Shown here: positions 31,464 to 42,364 of the stretch, piece after piece
How the letters are laid out: each line of letters opens with the position of its first letter
How positions within the stretch are numbered: the first letter of the stretch is position 1
NCBI GenBank assembly: GCA_911728435.2
Contig: OU452198.1
Coordinates: 4,526,001 to 4,590,000, forward strand
Direction: 5' to 3'
Length of the DNA stretch: 64,000 nt
Source of the DNA: Apoderus coryli
Taxonomy: Eukaryota; Arthropoda; Insecta; Coleoptera; Attelabidae
The notes under the pieces: model-generated
Databases searched by the model: none
Told to the model about the DNA's origin: nothing
What the model saw: the letters and a program-made list of their open reading frames with translations, nothing else
Translations under genes and position numbers: made by a program

Positions 31464-33067
31464 GTCGATACGTTTATAAATTGTTTAAATTAAGGAATAA
31501 GTTGTAATCGATGGAATGTTGATATTAATTACGAGGTTTTTTTTTGCTTCCCAATGTCTGACGCATCCAAGTGGGTATGAGTCTTGGGCAGTCTTTTTTT
31601 CAAACTGAGTTAAAAGCTCTCACTGTATTTATGAGTTTATATTTCGCCACTAATATAGTTGCTATACTACGGCAGAATTTGCTCGGATCTACAGCGAGGA
31701 AAATATCTACATCACGTCGAATCATAGTTAGTATAAATTAAGTATCTTTAAGAAATTATACCAATTGAATTGAATTAAACCTCGTATCGCCATCTCTGCA
31801 AATACGCTTAAACCACATCGTACAACGGAAAATAGAAGTACGACCAAAGAGTAAAATCAATAATTAGTGCTTTATTCTAACGCTGCGCAAGGGGTGCGTT
31901 CTGAACCTAGCGTTTTCGAATTCCCATTGGCTATCATCCCTCTTTTGAGGCATAATAGGGGAGGTAATCAGATTCGCATTCTGAAAGAAAGTACCTCGGG
32001 AGTGCTCTTAAATTAAAAAGTCAGTTCTTGTTCGAGATTCAAGTAAGTCACTTCTAAATATATATTTTTGCAAGCTGTTTTAAGATTTATAATTTATAAT
32101 AATAATAATAATTTATAATATAAGTTCATTATCTGGATTATTACTAAAAGTTAAAATTATTTTTATTTTACTCTTTGCGTTTTTAATTCAGAAGTTTATT
32201 AAAGTTGAATTATTGGAATAATTGCTTTACTTTTTATTTTAGTTTCGTATTTTCTTTCTTTTTTTGTCGATACGTTTATAAATTGTTTAAATTAAGGAAT
32301 AAGTTGTAATCGATGGAATGTTGATATTAATTACGAGGTTTTTTTTTGCTTCCCAATGTCTGACGCATCCAAGTGGGTATGAGTCTTGGGCAGTCTTTTT
32401 TTCAAACTGAGTTAAAAGCTCTCACTGTATTTATGAGTTTATATTTCGCCACTAATATAGTTGCTATACTACGGCAGAATTTGCTCGGATCTACAGCGAG
32501 GAAAATATCTACATCACGTCGAATCATAGTTAGTATAAATTAAGTATCTTTAAGCAATTATACCAATTGAATTGAATTAAACCTCGTATCGCCATCTCTG
32601 CAAATACGCTTAAACCACATCGTACAACGGAACATAGAAGTACGACCAAAGAGTAAAATCAATAATTAGTGCTTTATTCTAACGCTGCGCAAGGGGTGCG
32701 TTCTGAACCTAGCGTTTTCGAATTCCCATTGGCTATCATCCCTCTTTTGAGGCATAATAGGGGAGGTAATCAGATTCGCATTCTGAAAGAAAGTACCTCG
32801 GGAGTGCTCTTAAATTAAAAAGTCAGTTCTTGTTCGAGATTCAAGTAAGTCACTTCTAAATATATATTTTTGCAAGCTGTTTTAAGATTTATAATTTATA
32901 ATAATAATAATAATTTATAATATAAGTTCATTATCTGGATTATTACTAAAAGTTAAAATTATTTTTATTTTACTCTTTGCGTTTTTAATTCAGAAGTTTA
33001 TTAAAGTTGAATTATTGGAATAATTGCTTTACTTTTTATTTTAGTTTCGTATTTTCTTTCTTTTTTT
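31464..33067 (+). repeat. 802-bp tandem duplication
   Basis: Copy 1 is 31464-32265 and copy 2 is 32266-33067. Both start GTCGATACGTTTATAAATTG and end TTTCGTATTTTCTTTCTTTT. I noticed only two substitutions by eye (for example GAAAATAGAAG against GAACATAGAAG). Each unit contains a GC-richer block with TGCGCAAGGGGTGCGTTCTG and a AAAGTCAGTTCTTGTTCG segment reminiscent of insect LTR promoters. No coding capacity. Confidence 0.85.
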
Positions 33068-33730
33068 ACTAATACAAAGTAACTGAAGGCATTTAAGTGG
33101 AAATCAATGTAAATTATTCGTAATTACATCGATTTCCATTATGCTAAGTCCTTATTAAGATTAAATATAAGTTAAATAAGACTTTTTGTTCAATAATCAA
33201 TTGTTGATTATTCTGTGTTTTAGTTTGTTCTTTTTTTTTTTTTTTTTTTTGATTTTTTTTAGTTTTAATTTAGATTTAGATTTTCTTTAATAATTATTTC
33301 TTCTCTTTTATTCTTAATTTTAAATAAATATAAAGTTACCCCCATAAAAAAATTTGAGTTTTACTACGAGGGGGAAATATAAAAATGAATAAATCTTGAA
33401 ACAGTAGTGTTAAACAAGGTTGAAGTGTTGTGAACGATGCCAAAGTTGCTGTGTCATCTAAAAAAGGTTTGATTAGCTATTAGTTGTTTGTTTCTTTCAT
33501 TTAATAATTTGATTCTGTTATTATTCTTTTGACTATCTTAATTTGGTTCTGAGTCTTTAAGAATTACGCAACATCTAGATTAACGCTCGTTAAATATTAT
33601 GTATTAAATTCGAACCTAGTGGCTATATTAATTTGCTTATTAGGGTTTAGACGGGGTAATACTCTCTGCATTCATTATCCTATCTATATATAACTCCGGT
33701 TAATTAATAGTGCCACAAGCGGAGTGAACG
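33068..33730. other. Region without recognisable gene
   Basis: Long T-tracts and TTAAG repeats. TTACCCCCATAAAAAAAT at 33337 and GAGGGGGAAA at 33368 resemble LTR-edge sequence but cannot be assigned. Confidence 0.35.
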
Positions 33731-33732
33731 CC

Positions 33733-33975
33733 CAAATGAGGCTGATATTCAGAAACGTCAAAAAAAATCCCAAATTGGTTATGAACGATCGCAAATTGAA
33801 GGTGCACCAGCTAGCTGACATTCTAAAGTTATCAGATGGTAGTTTTTTGCTATGAGGAAAAAGTGTTGTGTCACAAAAACAATGCACCGTGTCACAAATC
33901 GATGAAAAGTATGGCAAAATTCCATGAACTGGGCTTCGAATTGCTTACCACCGTATTCTCCAGATCTCATTATTG
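33733..33975 (+). pseudogene. Mariner-type transposase, internally deleted
   Basis: The first part reads K-N-P-K-L-V-M-N-D-R-K-L-K-V-H-Q-L-A-D-I-L, a mariner HTH-2 block (N-D-R-R-x-K-V-x-E-L-A). After a deletion it continues K-K-V-L-C-H-K-N-N-A-P-C-H-K-S and HELGFELL with P-P-Y-S-P-D-L in an adjacent frame, which is the second Asp region and the PYSPDL block before the third Asp. The catalytic D of the usual F-H-x-D-N-A-P is Asn. A transposon-end motif GGGACACCCTGTATAG follows at 34016-34030. Confidence 0.7.
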
Positions 33976-34030
33976 TAATGTCTGTTTTCTGTTGTTCTAT
34001 GTGTACGTTATTCTGGGACACCCTGTATAG

Positions 34031-35195
34031 TTACGTGATTTCTTGTACTAACCCATGCCAACAGATTTCTTTGCAACTCTATGTTATTATACTCTCCAGG
34101 CTGTATCTATATCTTTTATCATTCCACCATCAGTTTATGACAGAGTAGAAAGTTTCTTTATGCCGGCTACATGCTTCAAAGCTCAGCTTTTAAAAAATTG
34201 TTCAAATAACATTGTTTTCATCGCCGAAAAAAATAAAAGGAGAACAAATAAAGGAATTCCCCCAATGGCACATGTAACAAACGTCATAAACCTGCTTTTG
34301 TGCTGTACACACACAGACTCATAAAAATATGAATCCTTTACGAGTGTGTTTGGGGGCAAGTCTCGAAAATAGTTTTGTGATGCGCGCTCGTTTGTCGTCC
34401 CACGGCAACAGTTTTTATTTCGCTTTGATGTATTTATAACGTTGATATTATTCGGTAGATAATGTTTTGGGAAATCATATTTTTATAGCATTTGTAGTTG
34501 GATCTCATACATACAAATTATTGAGGCAAGGTAGAGCTGTGTTATGATTTCTGATAATAAAGTTGGTTGGTTTAATCTCTGTGTTTTTATAACCGAAGGA
34601 AAACACCAATGATTGTTACGGTTCATTTTTGTACCACGACAGCTAAAGAATTGTGTCGTTGCTGAGTATATATTTATTGCTAATATCGTTAAGACTATTA
34701 TTACATTCTACAATTAAAATTAAATCTAATACTCAGCTTTTATAAATTGTATTTATTTATCCTCACATCTTTAGTTCTATTAAATAAATTAACATTTTTA
34801 TCAACTACTTGTATTTATTATGGGAGTGAAATACTTGGTACGGCTCTGTGTGGTTTTACCGCATCAATACATCCCTGACCTTCCCCTAGATTCGACAGAA
34901 TGTACGATTAGCGATTATATGTAATTTTATTGAGATCTGATTATCTTACTTACCAGTTGTTTTTTTACGGACCTCGTATACAATTTCCCTAAAGGTTTCA
35001 AAACTGATTTCCTTCGACTTCATTCTGGTTTCCGTGTTATTGTGAGTTCTTTGGGTATTTGATAGAATTCATGCGGATTTAATGCTGAATTCTATTCCGG
35101 GTGGGAACTTTTAAATGATATCTGGTCTAAGAACGATCATTACCAATAGTTGCAGTCTAACATCCAATCTGTAATAATATTGCTAACGTTAAAAG
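34031..35195. other. Region without recognisable gene
   Basis: No gene recognised. The overlapping small frames at 34055-34324 and nearby have no family signature. Confidence 0.35.
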
Positions 35196-35199
35196 TTAA

Positions 35200-35628
35200 C
35201 TATCTGAACATCTTGATAGGCGTTATGCATTTTAAGTCGTTATGACTTACCTTTTTGTGTTTGTTGTCATACTTCCGTTTTAGTTCGTTTTGTTTAGTTG
35301 GTAGTCTGCTAGCCTTGTTCATTCTCCTTTTTGATCGGCTTGCGGATAGATGGGTGCCACAGGGTCTTTGACGGCTGCTTTGAATGGCGAGATTCTTCGG
35401 AAGGGTGGTTAACGGGGGGTAGTGCTTGGCGAGTCGTTGAGGGAGTGGTTCTAGTTTATTAGATCGGACGATGACGCTGTGTACTGCTACTGGCGTTATG
35501 CATTTCAAGTCGTTATGACTTACCTTTTTGTGTTTGTTGTCATATTTCCGTTTTAGTTGGTTTTTGTTTAGTTGGTAGTCTGCTAGCCCTTGTTTGTTCT
35601 CCTTTTTGACCGGCTTGCAAATGGGCAA
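35200..35628 (-). pseudogene. Open frame over the 273-bp repeat; possible LTR-element integrase tail
   Basis: The 142-codon frame spans both repeat units and so encodes a duplicated peptide, with (N/K)-x-x-x-L-K-R-K-Y-D-N-K-H-K-K-V occurring twice. A Q/K-x-x-Y-D-x-K-H-K string resembles the segment after the catalytic core of gypsy-type integrases, but no H-H-C-C or D-D-E motif is present. It may equally be chance coding within a repeat. No partner gene is seen. Confidence 0.25.
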
Positions 35629-35712
35629 GTGCTGCTGGGTTCTTAAAGGCTGCTTTGAATGGCAAGGTTCCTTGGAAGGGTGGTTGACGGGGGGTAGTGC
35701 TTGGCAGTGTCT
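35219..35712. repeat. Tandem duplication, period 273 bp
   Basis: GGCGTTATGCATTT(T/C)AAGTCG starts at 35219 and again at 35492. Both are followed by TTAGTTGGTAGTCTGCTAGC and GGACGGGGGGTAGTGCTTGG-like blocks in the same order. The copies differ by about 10 percent by eye, so it is older than the 802-bp duplication. Confidence 0.75.
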
Positions 35713-36142
35713 TCACTGTGGAGATGATTTTCTATCTAGCCGCAGGCTGTGTTGAGTGACATTTCTTGAGTGACAGTTTGTTGGTGTTGTCAATTTATTA
35801 ACGGTTCAGCGCCTGTTTCTTAGAATTTGATTGAATAAGAACAACTTTTGGTGGTAAGAATGGTGAAAATCGCACGTTATGGGTCGTTGGTTGGCGGATT
35901 AGGACTTTCGCGGAACAGTTGTTGATGATTAGTCCTACTGTGTGCATCTGCCATTGGTGTTAGAATTTGTAATTGAAACGTAGAAAAGCCGTTTTCTACC
36001 CTTTATGCATATGGGATAATAATTACAATTTCAATTCACGCGCATTGTGTTGGTAGATTTGTTGAAGAGATTTTACGGCGCTGATGTTGGATTTTATTGG
36101 TTTTCGCACCACTTGATGTGGGATCATATACGCCATTTATAC

Positions 36143-36292
36143 ATAATTTTATTATTTTCTTTTTATTTTGCCTTATGTCAAATTCAATATAGATATAAAT
36201 AACTGTCTGTGAGACAGATAATTTTATTATTTTCTTTTTATTTTGCCTTATGGCAAATTCAATATAGGTTTTAAGTGATTTTATAAATCTAG
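36143..36292 (-). repeat. 75-bp tandem duplication
   Basis: ATAATTTTATTATTTTCTTT...GCCTTATG(T/G)CAAATTCAATATAG occurs at 36143 and at 36218. On the minus strand it adds a repeated I-E-F-x-I-R-Q-N-K-K-K peptide to a short frame. Confidence 0.7.
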
Positions 36293-36309
36293 TTGCTTTA
36301 TTCTCCAAA

Positions 36310-37322
36310 TTATTCACTATTGAAAGGTTCTTGCTTTTCCGGAATTCGACCGATGCCCGCGGTGAAGACAAAGCAAGTGGCGACAGGCAAGAAAACATTT
36401 CCTACATCGGATAAGAGGTAATCGTATATCCACCTTTTCTCCACTGTTTCAAAGCTAGTCCGAGCCACACTATCCACGCCGCACCAAGTGAAACTAGTAT
36501 CATCAGGAAAGAGACATACTTTACCGCACGTAATGTCGTTGATAAATAGCAAAAACAAAATAGGACCCAACACCGAACCCTGTGGAACTCCACAATCCAT
36601 CGGCCTGCAAGAAGACACAGCCGCATTGACGCTCACACACTGACTTCTGTTGCTAAGGTACGACTTAAACCATCCCAGTGGAACCCCCCGAATTCCGTAG
36701 TGCTGTATCTTGTTAATTAGGATGTTATGACTAACACAGTCGAATGCTTTGGGGAAATCACAGAAAATTAATTCTGTAAAGTGGAGATTGTTCAAGTGGG
36801 TGTAAACATTGTTGAAGACGGAGAATATAGCATCATTTATTAGCTAAAAATCCAAATTGGTGGCTAGTTAATACTTCATATTTGTGCAGAAATAATAGAA
36901 GTCTCCTTTTAACCAGTCTTTCAATGATCTTGGATAGAGTAGATACAAGTGCAATTGGACGATAGTTTGAAGCTTGATCCTTATCGAGGAATAATTATAG
37001 ATGTCTTAAGGCATTGTGGAAAAATTCCATTTTGGAATGACTTGTTAATTAAATCTGTGAAAAGAATTAATGTACATTCCGGTAGATTAGACAACATTTT
37101 CAAAGTGATTCCATCAGTTCCAGATGACACCTTGTTTTTGATGTCTTTAATTGTACTGCAAAGCTCTGGAGATGCAACATGTGTTAGGAAGAAACTATGT
37201 ATATTCTCATTAGTATTTGAAAGATATGAGAGCAGATCCTGGGAGGGGACTATATTGTACATTAAATTTTTTGCCACATTAACAAAATAGTCGTTCAATA
37301 TCAGAATTGTGGGAACTCTCAC
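36310..37322 (-). pseudogene. LINE reverse transcriptase, minus strand, frameshifted
   Basis: From 37322 downwards the minus strand codes the pre-RT block (K-N-K-V-S-S-G-T-D-G-I near residue 70) and F-P-Q-C-L-K. At 36970-36830, in another frame, come NYRPIALVSTLSKIIERL and H-Q-F-G-F. From 36795 come F-x-D-F-P-K-A-F-D-C-V-S-H and CGVPQGSVLGPILFLLFIND, then F-P-D-D-T where F-A-D-D is expected. Both catalytic Asp residues remain, but at least two frameshifts interrupt it. Downstream of about 36400 the LINE C-terminus is not recognisable. It is a Jockey-like relic. Confidence 0.82.
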
Positions 37323-37329
37323 AAAGATG

Positions 37330-38425
37330 AAGAACGCTGTTGTGACAAGTATTTTGTACGAGACTTAACGCAGAATTTTGTTTTCCCCGTAGATTCCAAA
37401 TGTCGTTCAGTGGTACTTGGACATTGTGGAACTTTTGGGACATAGTGTATACCCGCTGTAATTTTTCTAGGACGAGAAAATAAACAAAGTGCTTTGCATA
37501 CTGTAGTGTTACTACAACACTAGTTCAATTAAATTTAGTTAATTGAAAGCTTTTTAAACACATTTTTAATTAACAGAACGGCAACTTTTATGTTAAATAG
37601 AATTAATAACATTTTCATTAAAAAAAAACGTAATACAAAATTGAATACCCTGGGCTATTTCAAATCGAAAAAATAACTTTAACAAAGGTGTGTAGTGTGT
37701 AGGTATGTGCTAGTTTAGTTTGTTTGAGGCTGCAGGCCAGCGCAAAGCAATTATTCCACACATGCATCTTTTTTGTCCATTTTTGTTTGTTAATTTTTAT
37801 TTTGCGTATACCTTCGTACATTGCTATTGGATTAAAAAAACAAATTATTATACAATTTCAGGTAAATTACCTTCAACTATTTTGTGTGCATAATATGTGT
37901 GAAAAAAACATGTTTGTTTTGTTATGGGAATTTTTAAATCGTTTAGCGGCTTTGGTATCGTGAAATTCTGCCAAATGTGTTTGCTAATACCACAAGTGCT
38001 TAAAACTTACCGAAAATTTTGAAGCAAATGAGTTGCTAGAAAACTGGTTGAGTTTTTTTTTCAAAAAATAGCCTTCGTCTTGCGGAGTAAGGGTATTTCT
38101 GGTTTGTAACGACGATAAAATAAAGTGTTGCCCTCAAGGCATGAATAGCTTTCCATATTTAAGTGTAAAAGTAATATTTTTGTGACCTTTTTGTCATTTA
38201 ACTTTCGCATAAAACTCATGGTGACAAGCTATGTTTCCAAATAAACTATGGAGACATCGGCTTTTTTTTTCACGGATGCCTATGTTACCTAAATTTTTTG
38301 TCGTGTATTTTTATCACAAATTCACCTAGGTACTTCAAAGACTAAATATATCATTTTTACTATATAATTCTTTCGACTACAATTTATGTAGGTTAGGTGT
38401 TTCTACATTCGACCGACCACGCTGT
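37330..38425. other. Region without recognisable gene
   Basis: AT-rich, no gene. The frame at 37724-37963 (79 codons, plus) is hydrophobic but matches nothing I know. Confidence 0.35.
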
Positions 38426-38429
38426 AACT

Positions 38430-38479
38430 AGGGGCGGCTAGTCCTATGAGGCATATGAGGCAGTGCCTCACTAACTTTT
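38430..38479 (+). mobile_element. Left end of a hAT-like MITE cut by a LINE
   Basis: AGGGGCGGCTAGTCCTATGAGGCA(T/A)...GAGGCAGTGCCTCACTAAC is the same left terminus as at 3917. The sequence then switches to a LINE tail at 38480. The matching right half is not recognisable past the LINE's far end at about 42260. Confidence 0.65.
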
Positions 38480-38779
38480 TTTTTTAATAATGATAATAAT
38501 AATACATTTATTTGCATTCAAATCATAACAACGTACAGATTAAGTCAGAATATCATAAATACATAACATAATAATGAATTGATATGCAAAATGGAGTTGA
38601 AAACAATTAAAAAAAAGTTCTAAGCTCAACCCCAAAATTCATAACTTTAGAACCAAATTTCTAATACGTCCGACCAAGAACTGCACTCCTTAGTCATGCC
38701 TTTTACTACAATCAAAGTTTAATACTTTCCACAAAAAATCTGAAAAGAAAAATTAGACAAAAAAACTATTTGAAATCTA

Positions 38780-39164
38780 AAAGTCGATTCCTGTATTTAA
38801 ACTTAAAAGCTGTAACCCCTAACTTTTTGAAGTCCTCTGGTATGTTATTGTATAGCATATAAATTTGGTAAGTAAATGATCTCTTGAATAATGAAGTTTT
38901 GTGAGGCGGGGGCGAAATAAGTCCGCGAAAACGTAAGTTCAATGTATGAACATCAGTCCTATATTTAATTTTATTAGAGAGGTATGGAGTCCTCTGGTAT
39001 GTTATTGTATAGCATATAAATTTGGTAAGTAAATGATCTCTTGAATAATGAAGTTTTGTGAGGCGGGGGCGAAATAAGTCCGCGAAAACGTAAGTTCAAT
39101 GTATGAACATCAGTCCTATATTTAATTTTATTAGAGAGGTATGGAGGACGATGGTTATTTATTA
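38780..39164 (-). pseudogene. LINE C-terminal coding part, 3' of the insertion
   Basis: The minus strand codes N-N-H-R-P-P-Y-L-S, then YRTDVHTLNLRFRGL, F-K-R-S-F and Y-N-N-I-P-E-D, the terminal block of LINE RTs. A 157-bp direct tandem duplication (38832-38988 and 38989-39145) repeats most of this block. Removing the DNA insertion joins it in frame to the coding sequence ending at 40978. Confidence 0.75.
38832..39145. repeat. 157-bp tandem duplication in the LINE
   Basis: GTCCTCTGGTATGTTATTGT to GAGAGGTATGGA occurs twice head to tail with no difference seen by eye. Confidence 0.85.
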
Positions 39165-40974
39165 TACACAGAAAAAAATCTTACTGTAATATCAATATTA
39201 GCGATATGTTTGATTGCCTCTATTTTGGTTTAATGACAGTAATACTTAATTCATTAGATTACAATTCGGCCAAGATTAAATATATACTTAATCCGACATT
39301 CCAGATATTATTGAAATTCAATTTCATATATGTTAGGCACAAAACAGATATATTTTTTCTTTCAATGATTACAGTATAATTGGCAACTAATATTGCAATT
39401 GTATTATTTCAAATATTGTTATATTACGATAAGCAAGAAAAAGCATTGGAAGAATATTATTTCTCTACTCGGATTATTAGATATATATCATTGAATTAAC
39501 AAAACCAAATTTTACTCGCTATCATATTCTACTATTTAAATAAACTAAATAATATTAAGTGAATACTTCTTATTGTTGGGACAACCTTAACTTATTATTG
39601 GGCCGGGCCAAACTCATCGATATATCGAAACACAAAACGTCGAGTATCCAACATTTTCCACTCATGCATGTATCGAATTTAAGTATATACATTAAATAAC
39701 AACTGGATTTTCGTACTACCTACCCCACTTCGTAAATATTAGTTTTTGACTTAAAAAAAATGCTTTCATACGCCGATATCATAATAAAACGAATTCAAAA
39801 CCATTGATATAAAAACGTAGATTTCGGGCTGATGTATCGGGAAATTTCGGAACTCCCTAGTCACTAGCAAAGCTTAAAACAATAGGTTATGTTACATTTA
39901 TATATTCTATTTGTGTGCCGGTAGCGCGTGTCTATATAGTTAAGTTCTATAATCTGCAATAATATATTATGGAAGACTTCTTAAACGCCTCAGAATTGGA
40001 CAAACTAATTCCAATATTCTCCGGTAAGTTTTACTCCTAACTAAGTATATCTAATCATAAGTTTTTTCCTATAAATTATTTTGTGTAAGCTTTTCGAACA
40101 ATACTATTAAAGATCGGTCTAGCCAACAAATGATTTAAGAGGTACTTATAATGCATAATAAAAACGTTTAAACAAAACTATTCAGGGTGTTCCATTCAAA
40201 AGTTATGAATATTAACCTTTTTATTTCACATTAACCAGTATAGCATGGCAGCATGGAATACATTTTTGCAACCTCAGATAACCTCAAAATTCAAAATATC
40301 CTGTTTTAACACGATGTAGGTATACAGTATACAAAGTACCGAGTGGGAGTGGGACACTATGAAGATATGCTAAAAAAGCACAAATACGATATTTGGTTTA
40401 ATATTTTTTTAGTCGTACATGTTCAATGTTCATGTATTAGAATGACACACATAGTTTAATGTATTGTTTATTTTTTGTACTGTGATTATAGAGTAATATT
40501 TTTTTTATTACAATACAATGTATTATAGAATTAATAAAACTGTTTTTGAATAAAAACTTTCTTTTATTTCATACAATTATTTAACGTGATAGTTTTATTA
40601 AATTAAGTAATTAATTTCTCTCCAGGATTATATACAAAATTGATTTAAAATGACAAAACAATTATTTCAATACCAAAATATATTCTGTCTATAATTTCTG
40701 TATTCCCCTTAAAAAGCGATAAATGTTCGATCAACGATAGTGACACTTAGTCCAATCAATACTTTTTATTTAATTTCAATATATTCTTATAATTGAGGCA
40801 TTTGATTGGAAGTCAATTAATTCTTATACTTAAAGCAATAAAGTCATATATTTCGCAATTAATCATATAACTATGATTGAAAGAAATGTAGCTTTGATTG
40901 TGGAATACGGAATATATGCTACCATTGATTGAATGTGCATATGGTTCATGATATGATAGATTTTTCTCTGTGTA
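39165..40974 (+). mobile_element. DNA transposon with TTA duplication, non-autonomous
   Basis: Ends TACACAGAAAAAAATCT and, inverted, TACACAGAGAAAAATCT, flanked by TTA at 39162-39164 and 40975-40977. The LINE reading frame resumes exactly when the element and one TTA are removed, which fixes the boundaries. TTA duplication suggests PIF/Harbinger-type integration, but no transposase is seen in the 1810 bp. It holds the small exon at 39969-40023 and a TCAGGGTGTTCCATT motif at 40190. Confidence 0.8.
39969..40023 (+). CDS. Possible first coding exon (SAM-like start) with splice donor
   Basis: ATG at 39969 opens M-E-D-F-L-N-A-S-E-L-D-K-L-I-P-I-F-S and runs straight into a consensus donor (CCG/GTAAGTTT, GT at 40024). 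E-x-L-D-x-L-I-P-I-F resembles the first helices of SAM-type domains found in uncharacterised insect proteins. Upstream lie a TATATAG at 39935 and an AT-rich leader. No second exon was found. It may be a captured or element-borne exon. The domain assignment is a guess from about 18 residues. Confidence 0.35.
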
Positions 40975-40977
40975 TTA

Positions 40978-42226
40978 TGCATAAAACTAGCGAATGTAGC
41001 TTTCTTCGATCCTGCATGCTCAGCCACATATCCTTCCTCAATTTGTGCGGAACGGGCTCATATTTTCTAATTCCATACACGAATCTAAGGCATGATTTCT
41101 GAACTTTTTGAATTCTGTCTTTATCAGAACAATCCAGGCATACACAACATCACAGAAGTTAAAGTAGCTATTGTTTGTTTTTTTCAAAGGTTGTGATAGT
41201 AGATGCCTATGGGGATATAACATCTTTAATGACAAATATGCTCCCTGGATATTGATGCTCACATGCTTCTTAAACCGTAATTCGACATCCAATTCCAAGC
41301 CAAAATTTCTTGTTGAAGTTGAGAACTTTAAACTTGAATTATTTACTTTGAGATTCATAGTTGCAACTCCAACAAGTGCCTGTTTTTACCAAAGACAAGA
41401 ACGTCAGACTTAGAGGCATTGATCATGAGACCGTGCTTTTGAGATAGCTCCACGATTCTGTTAATATCCTCGTTAATATCTTGATTAGCTAGATAATAGT
41501 CGTCATAAGTAAAGCTGTAGTAAATTTGCCGGTCTTCCGGATTTATATGCTCCTTGCAATGCTTTAGACTTGACCCTATGTAGCATGTGTAAATGTTAAA
41601 AAATAAAGGTGAAAGTATTGAGCCTTGTGGAACTCAACACGCCAGTCTTTCCTTTGAAGATTCCCCATTACTTGTTTGAACAAATTGAAACCTGTTTTGC
41701 AAATAGCTGTGAAAGAATCTGATTGAATTGTGTCAAATGCCTTAGAATAATCCAACAGAACAAGCACCGTGCTCTTGCCTTGGTCCGTCGCACGAATTAT
41801 GTCATCAACAATGTCCAAAAGCGCTGTAGCACAGCTGTAGCCTGGTCTAAAACCTGATTAATGTTCAGGTATAATATTGTATTTGTTTACATGTGAGAGA
41901 ATCTGAAGGTACATAATTTTTTCTAAAACCTTTGAAAGTACTGGAAGAACACTAATCGGTCAAAGATCATTTATAGAAGTTATTGTACTTGTCTTGGGGA
42001 AAGGAATTATCTTTCAAACCTTCCATTCATCTGGAAACTGGCCTTCTAAAATGCAAGAATTTATTATATTTGTTATGTAGGGTAGAATGTGCGGAAGACA
42101 TAAAACGACCATCTCTAAATTAATCTTATCGGCCCCAGTAACTAATGATTTTATATCCAGAATATGCTTTTTTATATCTTCATTTGTAATAGTAAAGAAA
42201 CTAAAAAAATCCTCGAAATCACACAA
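40978..42226 (-). pseudogene. LINE reverse transcriptase, 5' of the insertion
   Basis: From 42226 the minus strand codes a pre-RT block (V-T-G-A-D-K-I) and an E-G-Q-F-P-D-E-W-K motif. From 41818 it codes LLDYSKAFDTI, and in the next frame V-P-Q-G-S-I-L-S-P-L-F-F. The F-A-D-D box reads T-Y-D-D-Y near 41500. An S-K-x-D-V-L-V-F-G block and then NFGLELDVELRFKKH follow, and the last part is in frame with the C-terminus beyond the inserted element. At least four frame changes occur. Not functional. Confidence 0.78.
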
Positions 42227-42308
42227 AAAATTGTTCAGATAAAAACCAACAACAATCGGATCACTAGGTCCTCTGTTTAAAGAATGATGCAGGAAGTGTT
42301 TGTTAATC

Positions 42309-42356
42309 GAGACAGACGAGAAACTCCTTTCGAGACAAGACGCGAAACTCCTTTCG
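42309..42356 (+). repeat. 24-bp tandem repeat
   Basis: GAGACNNGACGNGAAACTCCTTTC occurs twice in a row. Too short to assign. Confidence 0.6.
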
Positions 42357-42364
42357 AGACGAGA

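Larger units (their letters stand above)
38480..42260 (-). mobile_element. LINE on the minus strand, split by a DNA transposon
   Basis: The 3' tail (TTATTATTATCATTA on the minus strand) is at 38485-38503. The coding region runs from 42226 down to 40978 and, past an inserted element (39165-40974), from 39164 to about 38780. The sequence reads across the removed insertion without loss. It is a 5'-truncated, frameshifted Jockey-like LINE in the same tail class as the 15635-16088 fragment. Confidence 0.82.

Noticed and set aside
31464..33067. Two adjacent LTRs of a retrotransposon
   Set aside because: Two LTRs directly abutting without internal DNA is not an expected product, and the units lack TG...CA ends; called a tandem duplication instead.
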